NCBI RefSeq assembly: GCF_014041915.1 | Contig: NZ_CP059472.1 | Span: 2,356,001-2,420,000, forward strand | DNA: 64,000 nucleotides | Origin: Marnyiella aurantia | Lineage (GTDB): Bacteria; Bacteroidota; Bacteroidia; Flavobacteriales; Weeksellaceae | Direction of reading: 5' to 3' | Part shown: positions 7,614-16,339 of the stretch, one piece after another | How positions within the stretch are numbered: position 1 is the first letter of the stretch | Layout of the letters: each line of letters opens with the position of its first letter | Notes under the pieces: generated by a model | The model's input: the letters and a program-made list of their open reading frames with translations, nothing else | What the model was told of the DNA's origin: nothing | The model's database searches: none | Position numbers and translations under genes: made by a program

Positions 7614-8423
7614 ATGATTCATCTGAAAACCCTTCCCGAACTGAGGCTGATGCGCGAGAGTGCTCAGTTGGTTTCTAAGACCCTTGGTTTGTTGGCAAAA
7701 GAAATAAAACCCGGCGCTACAACCAATCACCTGGATAAACTTGCCGGCGAATATATCCGCGACAATGGTGGCGAACCCGCGTTCCTTGGAATGTACGGTT
7801 TCCCCAAGAACCTCTGTATATCTCCTAATGCCGAGGTAGTACACGGTATCCCAAATGATACGCCGCTTAAGGAAGGCGACATCCTGTCTGTAGACTGTGG
7901 CGTGTTTATGAACGGCTTCTATGGTGACCACGCCTATTCTTTTGAGGTAGGCGAGGTAGCGCCCGAAGTACAAAAACTTCTTCAAGTGACCAAAGAATCA
8001 CTGTACAAAGGCATTGAACAGTGTGTTCGCGGTAAGCGTATCGGCGATATTTCCTACGCCATACAGCAGCACTGCGAAAAGCACGGTTACGGAGTTGTGC
8101 GCGAACTTGTAGGCCATGGACTTGGCAGAAAAATGCATGAGGATCCTCAGGTTCCCAACTACGGACGCAAAGGCAGCGGAAAAGTCATTAAAGACGGCAT
8201 TGCAATCGCCATTGAACCAATGGTAAACATGGGTACGGAGAAAGTGAAATTTCACGATGACGGCTGGACGGTAACTTCACTGGATATGTCACCATCTGCA
8301 CATTTTGAGCATGATGTGTGTGTTATTGCAGGAAAGCCTGTTTTACTATCGACCTATAAATACATTTACGAAGCGCTTGGTATTGTAAGTGATGAGGAGG
8401 ACCGTTTTACTTTGGATTTTTAA
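7614..8423 (+). CDS. map: Methionine aminopeptidase, type I
   Basis: Removes the initiator methionine from new proteins using two metal ions. From the ATG at 7614 the product has 269 residues. The same frame stays open further upstream inside the previous gene, but those extra codons do not look like Map, so 7614 is the start. Metal ligands are recognisable in SVDCGVFMNGFYGDHAYSFEVG (two Asp), GHGLGRKMHE (His), IAIEPM (Glu) and FEHDVCV (Glu). The length and lack of an N-terminal zinc finger fit type Ia. The stop overlaps the next gene's start by one base (TAATG), so the two are probably translationally coupled. Confidence 0.95.
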   Translation: MIHLKTLPELRLMRESAQLVSKTLGLLAKEIKPGATTNHLDKLAGEYIRDNGGEPAFLGMYGFPKNLCISPNAEVVHGIPNDTPLKEGDILSVDCGVFMNGFYGDHAYSFEVGEVAPEVQKLLQVTKESLYKGIEQCVRGKRIGDISYAIQQHCEKHGYGVVRELVGHGLGRKMHEDPQVPNYGRKGSGKVIKDGIAIAIEPMVNMGTEKVKFHDDGWTVTSLDMSPSAHFEHDVCVIAGKPVLLSTYKYIYEALGIVSDEEDRFTLDF

Positions 8424-9190
8424 TGAAGAAAATCTTTAAAATTCTTCTGAACCGCATTCCGCGGCCGGTGCTCATAAATCTGAGTGTCTTTTTCAGGCCG
8501 TTCATCTATCTTTTTTTCAAAGGGTCCCGTTTTACTGATCCTATCGACGGAAGGTCGTACCGCAAATTCCTGCCCTACGGTTATGGCAGGCAGCGTGAAA
8601 ATGCACTTTCGCCGGGCACGCTGAGTCTGGAGAGGCACCGTCAGATGTGGCTGTACCTGCAGAATGAGACCGATTTTTTCAGTAAAAATTATAAAGTTCT
8701 TCATATTGCTCCCGAACAGGACTTTCTGAGAAGGTTTAAAAAGATGAAGAATCTGAACTACACCTCCGCAGATCTGTTTTCCCCGATTGTAGATGTAAAA
8801 GCCGACATTCTGGATTTACCTTTTGAAGATGAATCGTATGATATCGTTTTCTGCAACCACGTTCTGGAACATATTCAGGATGACCGCAAAGCAATGAGTG
8901 AGCTATACCGCGTAATGAGGAAAGGCGGATGGGGAATTCTGCAGGTACCTATGAAGACCTCGCTGCAGGAAACCTATGAAGATTTTTCTGTTACGGATCC
9001 TAAGGAGAGGCAGCGGCTTTTCGGGCAGTATGACCATGTACGCTGGTACGGAATGGATTATTTCCAAAGGTTGGAAAGTGTAGGATTTGAAGTAGAGGTC
9101 AATTTTTACTCCAGGACATTTTCAGAAGCTGACCGGAAAAAATATGGGCTGATGGAGAATGAAATTCTGCCGGTGGTTTATAAAAAGTAG
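8423..9190 (+). CDS. Class I SAM-dependent methyltransferase
   Basis: A 255-residue protein with a Methyltransf_11-type core. It has a SAM motif variant (KVLHIAPEQDF near 91-101), an acidic turn (SADLFS), DILDLPFEDESYDIVFCNHVLEHI near 131-154 carrying post-motif I, and LYRVMRKGGWGILQVPM. The first ~40 residues are basic and hydrophobic (LINLSVFFRPFIYLFF), suggesting membrane contact. It overlaps map by one base. The substrate is unknown; family members often act on lipids or polysaccharides. Confidence 0.85.
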   Translation: MKKIFKILLNRIPRPVLINLSVFFRPFIYLFFKGSRFTDPIDGRSYRKFLPYGYGRQRENALSPGTLSLERHRQMWLYLQNETDFFSKNYKVLHIAPEQDFLRRFKKMKNLNYTSADLFSPIVDVKADILDLPFEDESYDIVFCNHVLEHIQDDRKAMSELYRVMRKGGWGILQVPMKTSLQETYEDFSVTDPKERQRLFGQYDHVRWYGMDYFQRLESVGFEVEVNFYSRTFSEADRKKYGLMENEILPVVYKK

Positions 9191-9204
9191 TCAATTGTTA
9201 TCAT

Positions 9205-9212
9205 TACCTTTG
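9205..9212 (+). promoter_or_regulatory. -7 promoter box for era
   Basis: TACCTTTG matches TAnnTTTG, 45 bases upstream of the era ATG. Confidence 0.5.
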
Positions 9213-9257
9213 TGGTCGGGACGTTCTGTTCCGGTTAAACTTTTTAATTTTATTTGA

Positions 9258-10133
9258 ATGCATAAAGCAGGATTTGTAAATATTGTAGGCAAACCAAACG
9301 CCGGAAAGTCCACGCTGCTTAACCAGCTGATGGGCGAAAAACTCTCTATTGTTACTCAGAAAGCGCAAACTACGCGTCACAGGATATTTGGAATTTATAA
9401 TGAAGAGGATCTTCAGATTGTATTTTCAGATACACCCGGCGTGTTGGATCCCAAGTACGGTCTGCAGGAAAAGATGATGGATTTTGTGAAGGATTCCCTT
9501 CAGGACGCCGACGTTTTCCTTTTCATCGTAGATATCCTTGATAAAACGGAGCCGTTTGAATTTCTGGTAGAGAAACTCAACAAAATTCCCGTTCCGGTAC
9601 TTATTCTCATTAACAAGATAGACCAGTCCAACCAGGAAGACCTGGAAAGAATCATGCAGCAGTGGCATGAGCGGATCCCAAAGGCTGAAATCCTCCCGAT
9701 TTCTGCACTGAAGGCTTTCAACACAGATGTCATTCTGCCAAAACTAAAATCCCTGCTTCCGGAAAATCCACCTTACTATGACAAAGACCAGTATACTGAC
9801 AAGTCTGAGCGGTTCTTTGTAAATGAGACCATTCGTGAGAAAATCCTCCTGAACTATGAAAAGGAAATCCCTTACTCCGTGGAAGTTGTAACTGAAATGT
9901 TCAAGGAAAAGGAAGGTATTATTTTCATCGATTCCATTATTTATGTGGAACGCGATACACAGAAGGGAATCATTATAGGTCATAAGGGTGATGCCATCAA
10001 GAAAGTAGGTACTGAGGCCAGACTGGATCTGGAAAAATTCTTTTCAAAGAAAATTCATCTTAATCTTTTCGTAAAAGTGAAAAAGGACTGGCGTAAGAAT
10101 GACCGCGACCTGAAGAACTTCGGGTACCGCTAA
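9258..10133 (+). CDS. era: GTPase Era
   Basis: Ribosome-associated GTPase that binds 16S rRNA and assists 30S assembly. The 291-residue protein shows the G motifs in order: GKPNAGKST (P-loop, near 12-20), the TT of G2 near 36-37, DTPGVLD (G3), NKID (G4, near 120) and SALKAF (G5). A C-terminal KH domain includes the RNA-binding GHKGDAIKKVG loop near 243-253. Length and architecture are standard. It has its own promoter box and is probably monocistronic. Confidence 0.97.
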   Translation: MHKAGFVNIVGKPNAGKSTLLNQLMGEKLSIVTQKAQTTRHRIFGIYNEEDLQIVFSDTPGVLDPKYGLQEKMMDFVKDSLQDADVFLFIVDILDKTEPFEFLVEKLNKIPVPVLILINKIDQSNQEDLERIMQQWHERIPKAEILPISALKAFNTDVILPKLKSLLPENPPYYDKDQYTDKSERFFVNETIREKILLNYEKEIPYSVEVVTEMFKEKEGIIFIDSIIYVERDTQKGIIIGHKGDAIKKVGTEARLDLEKFFSKKIHLNLFVKVKKDWRKNDRDLKNFGYR

Positions 10134-10163
10134 CTGCGCTAAGGTTTAACGGGTTTTTTTCGT

Positions 10164-10171
10164 TACATTTG
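10164..10171 (+). promoter_or_regulatory. -7 promoter box for the DoxX-family gene
   Basis: TACATTTG matches TAnnTTTG, 17 bases before the ATG at 10189. Confidence 0.55.
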
Positions 10172-10188
10172 GACGTAAATTAATTTGT

Positions 10189-10617
10189 ATGAATTATTTC
10201 AGTTCAGTTAAAGTAAACCCACTTATTGCAGATATAGTACTTTTAGTGGTGCGGATATTTATTGGTTTTGCCATGATTTCGCATGGTTTCCCCAAACTGA
10301 TGCAGCTTACGTCCGGAGAGGAAATTCAGTTCTTCAATTTTCTGGGTCTTGGCGAACGTTTTTCCCTGATACTGGCTGTGATTGCAGAATTTGTAGGTTC
10401 CATTTTCATTATCCTCGGCCTTTTCAGCCGTCCAGCTGTTTTTCTGCTTATAATTACAATGGCGATAGCAGGGCTTATTGTACACAGTGCTGATCCTTTT
10501 CCCAAGCGCGAGGCAAGTCTTATTTACCTGTCTGTATATCTGATGCTTTTTGCTTTCGGACCCGGCCGCTATTCCATTGACAGTATGCTGGAACGCCGGC
10601 GTGAAACTGCCTGGTAA
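10189..10617 (+). CDS. DoxX-family membrane protein
   Basis: A 142-residue protein with four predicted membrane spans. Its N-terminal signature LVVRIFIGFAMISHGFPKL is typical of DoxX/DoxD-like proteins, which are often linked to redox stress or quinone-related processes. No cofactor-binding motif can be assigned. It has its own -7 box and sits between era and the SatD promoter, so it is likely transcribed alone. Confidence 0.85.
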   Translation: MNYFSSVKVNPLIADIVLLVVRIFIGFAMISHGFPKLMQLTSGEEIQFFNFLGLGERFSLILAVIAEFVGSIFIILGLFSRPAVFLLIITMAIAGLIVHSADPFPKREASLIYLSVYLMLFAFGPGRYSIDSMLERRRETAW

Positions 10618-10687
10618 GAAAAATATTTTTTGTTCTTGATATAAGCTATATCACTAATAATCCTGTTTATAAGCAAATGAATTTATA

Positions 10688-10718
10688 TTTGCCTGCTGAT
10701 TTAATTGTGGTATCTTTG
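10688..10718 (+). promoter_or_regulatory. Consensus promoter of the satD-DUF3307 operon
   Basis: TTTG (10688-10691), exactly 19 bases, then TATCTTTG (10711-10718): a full match to the Bacteroidota TTTG-N19-TAnnTTTG consensus. The ATG follows 5 bases later, so the transcript has almost no leader. A second -7-like box, TATATTTG at 10684-10691, overlaps the -33. Confidence 0.75.
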
Positions 10719-10723
10719 CAATC

Positions 10724-11332
10724 ATGAAAGCGGTTATCACCGGAGACATCATCAAATCTCAAAGTATCCCGTCCGAAACCTGGCACCATGCGCTGCGCGG
10801 CGTCTTCGGGCAGGAAAACAGCGAAAATTGGGAAATCTACCGTGGCGATGAATTTCAATTACTATTGCACAATGCTGCAGATTCTTTCAGCAAAGCCATC
10901 GAAATAAAATCACGTATCAAAAGTATACCTGGACTGGATGTACGTCTTTCCATAGGGATAGGTAACCAGGATTTCCAGGCGCCAAAAGTAACGCAGTCCA
11001 CCGGTAGTGCATTCGTACATTCCGGACGTACTTTCGAGAAGATTAAAGCCGAGAAAATTACACTAAGTATTGCCTCAGACTTTCCGGATTTTGATGAGGT
11101 GATGAACATTACCTTCAAATGGATGAATTCAAGCCTGGACAGCTGGTCTGTAGTATCGGCCGCGATTGTTCAGATCTTCATCAAAGACAATAACCTGAAT
11201 CAGGAAGAAGTGGCTCAGCAGCTTAATGTTTCCCAGTCATCAGTCAGTCAGCGGCTGAAGCGCGCAAACTATGACCTGATTATGCAGACAGACAGGATTT
11301 TTCGCAAACGAATTTCGGAACTAAAGGCATGA
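10724..11332 (+). CDS. SatD-family protein
   Basis: A 202-residue soluble protein. The N-terminal ~140 residues (VITGDIIKSQSI, YRGDEFQLLL near 40-49, VRLSIGIG near 68-75) resemble the nucleotide-cyclase-like SatD fold. The C-terminal ~60 residues form a helix-turn-helix (NQEEVAQQLNVSQSSVSQRLKRA), suggesting DNA binding. Its start lies 5 bases after the -7 box, so the mRNA may be nearly leaderless. It overlaps the DUF3307 gene by four bases (ATGA). No ligand is known to me; a sensor-regulator for the membrane partner is a reasonable inference. Confidence 0.82.
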   Translation: MKAVITGDIIKSQSIPSETWHHALRGVFGQENSENWEIYRGDEFQLLLHNAADSFSKAIEIKSRIKSIPGLDVRLSIGIGNQDFQAPKVTQSTGSAFVHSGRTFEKIKAEKITLSIASDFPDFDEVMNITFKWMNSSLDSWSVVSAAIVQIFIKDNNLNQEEVAQQLNVSQSSVSQRLKRANYDLIMQTDRIFRKRISELKA

Positions 11333-12027
11333 TACTCACTAAACTCATATTGGCTCACCTTATCGGAGATTTTATCTTACAGCCTACCAAATGGGTTGCT
11401 CATAAAGAAGCAAAAAAAACCGCAAGTCCATACCTCTATCTTCATACGCTGATCCATACCGGACTCTGTATGCTTTTCCTTTGGGACCTGGATCTCTGGT
11501 GGATCGCGGTGCTTGTGGGAGGAAGCCATTTTATTATAGATGCACTGAAACTCCATCTGCAGAAAGCTACTACCAAAAAAAGCTGGTTCATCACAGATCA
11601 GGCACTGCATGTGATGGTCATCCTGGGAGTGGGTGCAGCTACGGACCAGTTGGATATGAAGCTTCTCATGAGTCCTCAAACACTGATATTCCTTACCGGT
11701 GCGGTATTTCTTACCACACCTGTTTCTATCCTGATCAGGACCCTGCTTTCCGCCTGGACACCAGTAGCCATGGAACATGGTAAAGTGCAGACGGACAGCC
11801 TGGTCAATGCCGGGAAATATATAGGTATCCTGGAACGTTTGTTAGTTTTCACCTTCATTGTAGTAAATCATTGGGAAGGCGTTGGTTTTATGATTGCCGC
11901 AAAATCGGTTTTCAGGTTCAGTGATCTGGCAGAAGCCAAACAGCGTAAGCTTACAGAATATGTATTGGTAGGAACCTTACTGAGTTTTGGGATTGCGGTA
12001 CTGACCGGTGTGCTGGTTAAAATGTAA
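11329..12027 (+). CDS. DUF3307 integral membrane protein
   Basis: A 232-residue polytopic membrane protein. It begins with the DUF3307 signature LAHLIGDFILQPTKWV near 6-21. Further HLIGDF/GGSHFIIDALK elements place conserved His and Asp at membrane edges, and several spans follow. It is translationally coupled to SatD by an ATGA overlap. The two recur together in Bacteroidota, so they probably work as one unit, but the activity is unknown. Transcription could read on into purC, 40 bases downstream. Confidence 0.85.
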   Translation: MILTKLILAHLIGDFILQPTKWVAHKEAKKTASPYLYLHTLIHTGLCMLFLWDLDLWWIAVLVGGSHFIIDALKLHLQKATTKKSWFITDQALHVMVILGVGAATDQLDMKLLMSPQTLIFLTGAVFLTTPVSILIRTLLSAWTPVAMEHGKVQTDSLVNAGKYIGILERLLVFTFIVVNHWEGVGFMIAAKSVFRFSDLAEAKQRKLTEYVLVGTLLSFGIAVLTGVLVKM

Positions 12028-12067
12028 ATAAGAAAAGTTAAGTTCAATTATAAAGAGTAAAAGAAAG

Positions 12068-12787
12068 ATGACAAAAGGAGCAATGTTATACGAAGGCAAA
12101 GCCAAGCAGGTTTTTGCTACCGACAATCCGGAGCAGGTAGTTGTACGCTTTAAGGACGATGCCACGGCATTCAATGCCCAAAAACGCGGTAATGTGGATC
12201 TGAAAGGCGAGATGAATAATGCCATTACCACGCTGATCTTTGAATATCTGAATGAAAGAGGAATCCAAACCCATTTCATAAAGAAACTGGACGAGCGCGA
12301 GCAGCTTGTGGTGAAGGTTGATATCATTCCGCTGGAAATGGTGGTCCGTAACTACTCGGCAGGCAGCATGGCGCAGCGCTTAGGTGTGGAGGAAGGCATT
12401 AAGTCTCCTGTGACCATCTTCGATATATGCTACAAGAAAGATGAGTTGGGAGATCCGCTTATCAACGACCACCACGCAGTGTTTCTGGGTGCAGCAACTT
12501 ATGAGGAACTTAAGGATATGTACACGCTTACGGCGCGCATCAATGAAATACTGATTGAACTTTTTGACAAAATGAATATCATACTTGTTGATTTTAAGAT
12601 CGAACTTGGGAAAACTGCCGACGGAACCATTATCTTGGCTGATGAAATTTCACCGGATACCTGCAGACTGTGGGATAAGGATACAATGAAGAAGCTGGAC
12701 AAGGACCGTTTCCGCCGTGATTTGGGCGAGGTGACCGAGGCGTACGTAGAAATTTATGAACGACTGAAAAAAGTGCTGGATAAATAG
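12068..12787 (+). CDS. purC: Phosphoribosylaminoimidazole-succinocarboxamide synthase
   Basis: Joins CAIR and aspartate using ATP in purine synthesis. The 239-residue protein is full length for the short bacterial form. Motifs include [10 protein letters not shown] (nucleotide loop, near 7-16), [27 protein letters not shown] near 92-104 and [14 protein letters not shown] near 187-200. It precedes purF by 18 bases, so the two form a purine operon. Function is secure. Confidence 0.96.
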   Translation: MTKGAMLYEGKAKQVFATDNPEQVVVRFKDDATAFNAQKRGNVDLKGEMNNAITTLIFEYLNERGIQTHFIKKLDEREQLVVKVDIIPLEMVVRNYSAGSMAQRLGVEEGIKSPVTIFDICYKKDELGDPLINDHHAVFLGAATYEELKDMYTLTARINEILIELFDKMNIILVDFKIELGKTADGTIILADEISPDTCRLWDKDTMKKLDKDRFRRDLGEVTEAYVEIYERLKKVLDK

Positions 12788-12805
12788 AGATTTCAGCTTA
12801 TAAAA

Positions 12806-14296
12806 ATGACAGAATTACAACAGTTTAAGGAAGATTACCTAGCGCAGTTTAAAGAAAGGACCTATGGCAGGAACCTGCTGAAGGCTGAAGACCCTTTTGA
12901 TGCCCCATCGGAGGAGTGTGGAATTTTCGGCATTTACTCAGATACCGATCTGGATACCTTTTCACTTTCGCAGTTTGGGCTTTTTGCCCTGCAGCACAGA
13001 GGTCAGGAGGCTTGCGGTATCTCCGTAATGAAAAATGGCAAGATTGTAAACATTAAGGACGAAGGTCTTGTACTGGATGTGTACAAGGAAATCCGCGATC
13101 CTGAAATGTTTATGGGCAACTCGGCCATCGGCCATAACCGCTATACAACTGCCGGCGACAAGAAAAAATACAATTACCAACCTTTCTTCGCCAAAAATGA
13201 ATATGACCAGATTGTGCTCTCAATCGCACATAACGGAAACCTGACTAATGCCACAATTCTTAAGAAGGAACTGGAGGCCGAAGGGGTGGTTTTCCGTGCT
13301 ACTTCGGATTCAGAAGTAATCCTGAGGCTTATCCAGAAAAATCTGGATCTGGGTCTGCGAGGTGCCATAAAGGCAACCATGGAGAAGATTGAAGGTGCCT
13401 ACTCCGTGGTAGGAATGACACGTAATAAATTCTTCGCTTTCCGCGACTTTAACGGAATCCGCCCATTGGTTCTGGGTGCGATAGACGAAAAAACGTTCGT
13501 GGCCGCTTCCGAATCTGTGGCACTTGATGCCGTAGGTGCACAGTATTTACGCGACATCCTGCCGGGTGAAATTGTATATACAAGTGAGAATGAGACCGGT
13601 TTGAAATCTTTCCTTGTTAAGGAAAACTGTGAAAACAGGATCTGTGCCTTCGAATATATTTATTTTGCCAGACCCGACTCCCTGCTGGAGAACATCAATG
13701 TTCATGAGATCCGTGAACGCTCCGGTGAGAAAATCTGGGAGCAGGCGCCGGTTGAGGCAGACATCGTAATTGGAGTGCCGGATTCCGGTGTACCGGCGGC
13801 AATTGGTTTTTCCAAGGCATCCGGAATACCTTTCCGTCCTGTTTTGATTAAAAACCGATATATTGGCCGCAGTTTCATTGTTCCCACTCAGGAAATGCGC
13901 GAAAGGATCGTTAACCTGAAACTGAATCCAATCATCTCCGAAATAAAAGGGAAGAGGGTAGTGATCATTGACGACTCCATCGTTCGTGGGACCACTTCCA
14001 AGCGACTGGTGAAGATAATGAAAGATGCCGGGGTGAAAGAAATCCATTTCAGAAGTGTTTCGCCGCCAATTATTGCTCCATGCTATCTGGGGATAGATAC
14101 GCCGTCTAAGGATGATCTGATCTCTGCCAATATGACTAAGGACGAATTACGAGATTATTTAGGTGTAGATTCACTTGAATTCCTGAGCATGGATAACCTT
14201 AAAGTATTGCTTGGAAGCAGCAACCACTGCTTTGGCTGCTTTACTGAAGTATATCCTGTACCGCCCGGACCGAGTTCCGATTACACAGACGAATAA
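12806..14296 (+). CDS. purF: Amidophosphoribosyltransferase
   Basis: Makes phosphoribosylamine from PRPP and glutamine, the committed purine step. The 496-residue protein has an N-terminal Ntn-hydrolase glutaminase whose nucleophile is the Cys of EECGIFGIY near residue 38. The preceding residues look like a propeptide that must be removed to expose Cys. GLFALQHRGQEACGI follows. The C-terminal part holds the PRPP motif VVIIDDSIVRGTTSKRLVK near 390-408. The cysteine-containing tail (NHCFGCF) may belong to an iron-sulfur ligand set, as in the B. subtilis type. It ends at a strong terminator. Confidence 0.96.
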   Translation: MTELQQFKEDYLAQFKERTYGRNLLKAEDPFDAPSEECGIFGIYSDTDLDTFSLSQFGLFALQHRGQEACGISVMKNGKIVNIKDEGLVLDVYKEIRDPEMFMGNSAIGHNRYTTAGDKKKYNYQPFFAKNEYDQIVLSIAHNGNLTNATILKKELEAEGVVFRATSDSEVILRLIQKNLDLGLRGAIKATMEKIEGAYSVVGMTRNKFFAFRDFNGIRPLVLGAIDEKTFVAASESVALDAVGAQYLRDILPGEIVYTSENETGLKSFLVKENCENRICAFEYIYFARPDSLLENINVHEIRERSGEKIWEQAPVEADIVIGVPDSGVPAAIGFSKASGIPFRPVLIKNRYIGRSFIVPTQEMRERIVNLKLNPIISEIKGKRVVIIDDSIVRGTTSKRLVKIMKDAGVKEIHFRSVSPPIIAPCYLGIDTPSKDDLISANMTKDELRDYLGVDSLEFLSMDNLKVLLGSSNHCFGCFTEVYPVPPGPSSDYTDE

Positions 14297-14332
14297 AAAA
14301 AGGTTGAGAATTTTCTCAACCTTTCTTTATTT
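14296..14332. terminator. Bidirectional terminator between purF and the OmpW-like barrel
   Basis: 10-bp perfect stem AGGTTGAGAA (14301-14310) / TTCTCAACCT (14313-14322), with an A-run on the left and CTTT-type run on the right. It serves both convergent genes. Confidence 0.85.
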
Positions 14333-14347
14333 GCTTAAGTGGTATGC

Positions 14348-14971
14348 TTAGAATTTGTAAGCCAAACCAGCCTGGAAGACGTTGTTCTTAACTGCATCAC
14401 CGGAGTTTTGACCATCTTTATAGATGTCTGTAAATCCAGCAACATATCTTGCTGTAATACCGATGTTAGGTGTGAAGAAGTAACCAGCTCCGATACCAGC
14501 TCCAAAGTTAAAACCGTTAAGGCTGTCTTTGTAGTTATCTGACTCTGCTAATGTTTCACCAGTAGTTTCGTTCTTAGCTTTGTCTTTAGCTGAAACCAAC
14601 AGTCCGAATTCTGGACCTGCTTCAAGGTAGAAAGATGGAGTAACATTGTACTGCAGCATAACAGGAAGAGCTACATAGTCCAGGTGCGTTGCGCCGGAAT
14701 ATCTTGTTTCGTCAGTAATAATTGTTGAAGGAACAGTGTAGTCATATTTTTCACCATACTGCGTATAGATCAACTCTGGCTGAACGGAAAAGCTCGCTGC
14801 GATTGGAATGTTAGCAAACACACCTGCGTTGAATCCAATTTTAGATCCCTGGTCACTTAGGTTTGAATCCTCAGATAATGAAGAAACGTTCATACCCGCT
14901 TTAACACCAAACTGCTGTGCAAATGTTAATGTACTCATTACCACGGCTGCACTTAAAAATAACTTTTTCAT
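14348..14971 (-). CDS. Outer-membrane beta-barrel protein (porin family)
   Basis: A 207-residue protein with a signal peptide (MKKLFLSAAVVMSTLTFAQ) and an outer-membrane barrel of the PF13568 type. Alternating strands are visible, such as FGVKAGMNVSSL, YVALPVMLQYNV, FYLEAGPEFGLLVSA, FNFGAGIGAGYFF and IGITARYVAGFTDIY. The terminal Phe (AGLAYKF) is the usual barrel-assembly signal. The specific function is unknown; small barrels of this family are abundant surface proteins. It has a long upstream region (14972-15298). Confidence 0.88.
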   Translation of the reverse strand: MKKLFLSAAVVMSTLTFAQQFGVKAGMNVSSLSEDSNLSDQGSKIGFNAGVFANIPIAASFSVQPELIYTQYGEKYDYTVPSTIITDETRYSGATHLDYVALPVMLQYNVTPSFYLEAGPEFGLLVSAKDKAKNETTGETLAESDNYKDSLNGFNFGAGIGAGYFFTPNIGITARYVAGFTDIYKDGQNSGDAVKNNVFQAGLAYKF

Positions 14972-15298
14972 AACTTTTAATTTTAATTGTCTTAATTTTT
15001 CTTAAATTTTTGCCAATTTTATAATGCTTGTAATTTATGTAAGCTGGTTTGTTATACAATTGCTGAAATAACTTATACAATTTTCATAAACCTGCACTAT
15101 TACTGGAGTTCCTATTTGTTGTTCACGGATACCAAGTACACAAACGCTGTGCCAAATAAAGATGGAGAGGTGTTAAATTAAACAATAGTTTAAAAAAAAG
15201 AAAATATAAAGTATTGGAAATCAGAATGATATATTGCTTTGGCAGTCTTTATTTTAACACCTTTAAAATGATGGACTGCCTGCCAAAATGCGTAAAAA
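14972..15298. other. Intergenic region between the barrel gene and aroB
   Basis: AT-rich, with no ORF of credible composition and no full TAnnTTTG box. On the minus strand TAAAATTG, just upstream of the barrel gene, differs from the box by one base. At its right end lies a long imperfect hairpin (15241-15280), listed separately. Nothing else was recognised. Confidence 0.5.
15241..15280. repeat. Long imperfect hairpin downstream of aroB
   Basis: Outer arms GGCAGTC (15241-15247) / GACTGCC (15274-15280) and inner arms ATTTTAA (15251-15257) / TTAAAAT (15263-15269) can pair into one extended structure. It lacks a T-run on the aroB strand, so it may be a weak terminator or a 3-prime-end stabiliser of the mRNA. 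Confidence 0.5.
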
Positions 15299-16339
15299 TC
15301 AGGACAAATTTTGATAATAATGCAAAGCATTACAAATGTTATCTTCCTTAACGGATACGTTGTAGCTGCAAGTGCCGGGAGCAGTTACCAATGAAAAGTT
15401 GGTTTGGCCGTGAGAGTTCTTTTTATCAGACTTCATCAGGGTTAACAACTGCTCGTGGCTGATGTTTTCAAGAGATATTTGTGGGAAAAATTTACAGATA
15501 TTCCGGATAATGGCCTCACCGTCTTCTTCGCTGATCAATCCCTGCAAAAGTGAAAGCCGTGTCTCGCAGATCATTCCCAAGGCCACCGCTTCGCCGTGTA
15601 GAATTGGCTTTCCCGTTTCCAGAAAGAGACTTTCTACTGCATGGCCTATTGTATGTCCGAAGTTCAGGGTTTTTCGGATGTTTTTTTCATGAAAATCAGC
15701 CTTCACCACATCCAATTTTATTTCGCAGGAACGGCGGATATACGGATAGAGTTGCTCCGCTTTCAATTCTGGCAGAGTTATTAAGTGTTCCCAATGCTGT
15801 TTGTCCGCAATTAGTCCGTGCTTCAGCATCTCGGCGAAACCACTTCTTAATTGCTCGAAAGGTAATGTCCTTAGAAAGTCGGGGAAAATCAAAGTCAACT
15901 CAGGTTCCGCGAAGGTCCCGATGATATTCTTGATAAAGCCGTGGTCTATACCTGTTTTGCCGCCAATTGAAGCGTCGCACATGCCTAATAGAGTAGTAGG
16001 TATGTTGATGAAACGGATGCCGCGTTTGTAAGTTGAAGCTATGAAACCGCCCAAGTCGGTGATTACTCCGCCGCCCAGATTAATGAGTACCGCGTTACGG
16101 TCGGCTTCAAATTCGGCCAGGACTTCCCAAAGCTGCGCAGCCGTGTTCAGCGTTTTCATCTCTTCGCCGGGTTCTATCTCCAGAATCTCGTAAGGTACAG
16201 TGGTTTCCATGTTTCCAAGGAGGGTAGGCAGGCAATACTCATGCGTATTTTCATCGACCAAAATAAAGATTTTGGAAGGCTTCAGCTTTTCCAGAGTAGA
16301 GTTAAGTTGTGAGAAATCGGTATCAGCGAAGGTGAGCAT
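15299..16339 (-). CDS. aroB: 3-dehydroquinate synthase
   Basis: Second enzyme of the shikimate pathway, turning DAHP into 3-dehydroquinate with NAD and a metal ion. The 346-residue protein shows the NAD-binding NLGGGVITDLGGF near 88-100. The active-site stretch NIPTTLLGMCDASIGGKTGID lies near 116-136. The metal ligands are in FAEMLKHGLI and FGHTIGHA/LHGEAVALGM. It stands alone, next to the large repeat island on its upstream side. Confidence 0.96.
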   Translation of the reverse strand: MLTFADTDFSQLNSTLEKLKPSKIFILVDENTHEYCLPTLLGNMETTVPYEILEIEPGEEMKTLNTAAQLWEVLAEFEADRNAVLINLGGGVITDLGGFIASTYKRGIRFINIPTTLLGMCDASIGGKTGIDHGFIKNIIGTFAEPELTLIFPDFLRTLPFEQLRSGFAEMLKHGLIADKQHWEHLITLPELKAEQLYPYIRRSCEIKLDVVKADFHEKNIRKTLNFGHTIGHAVESLFLETGKPILHGEAVALGMICETRLSLLQGLISEEDGEAIIRNICKFFPQISLENISHEQLLTLMKSDKKNSHGQTNFSLVTAPGTCSYNVSVKEDNICNALHYYQNLS

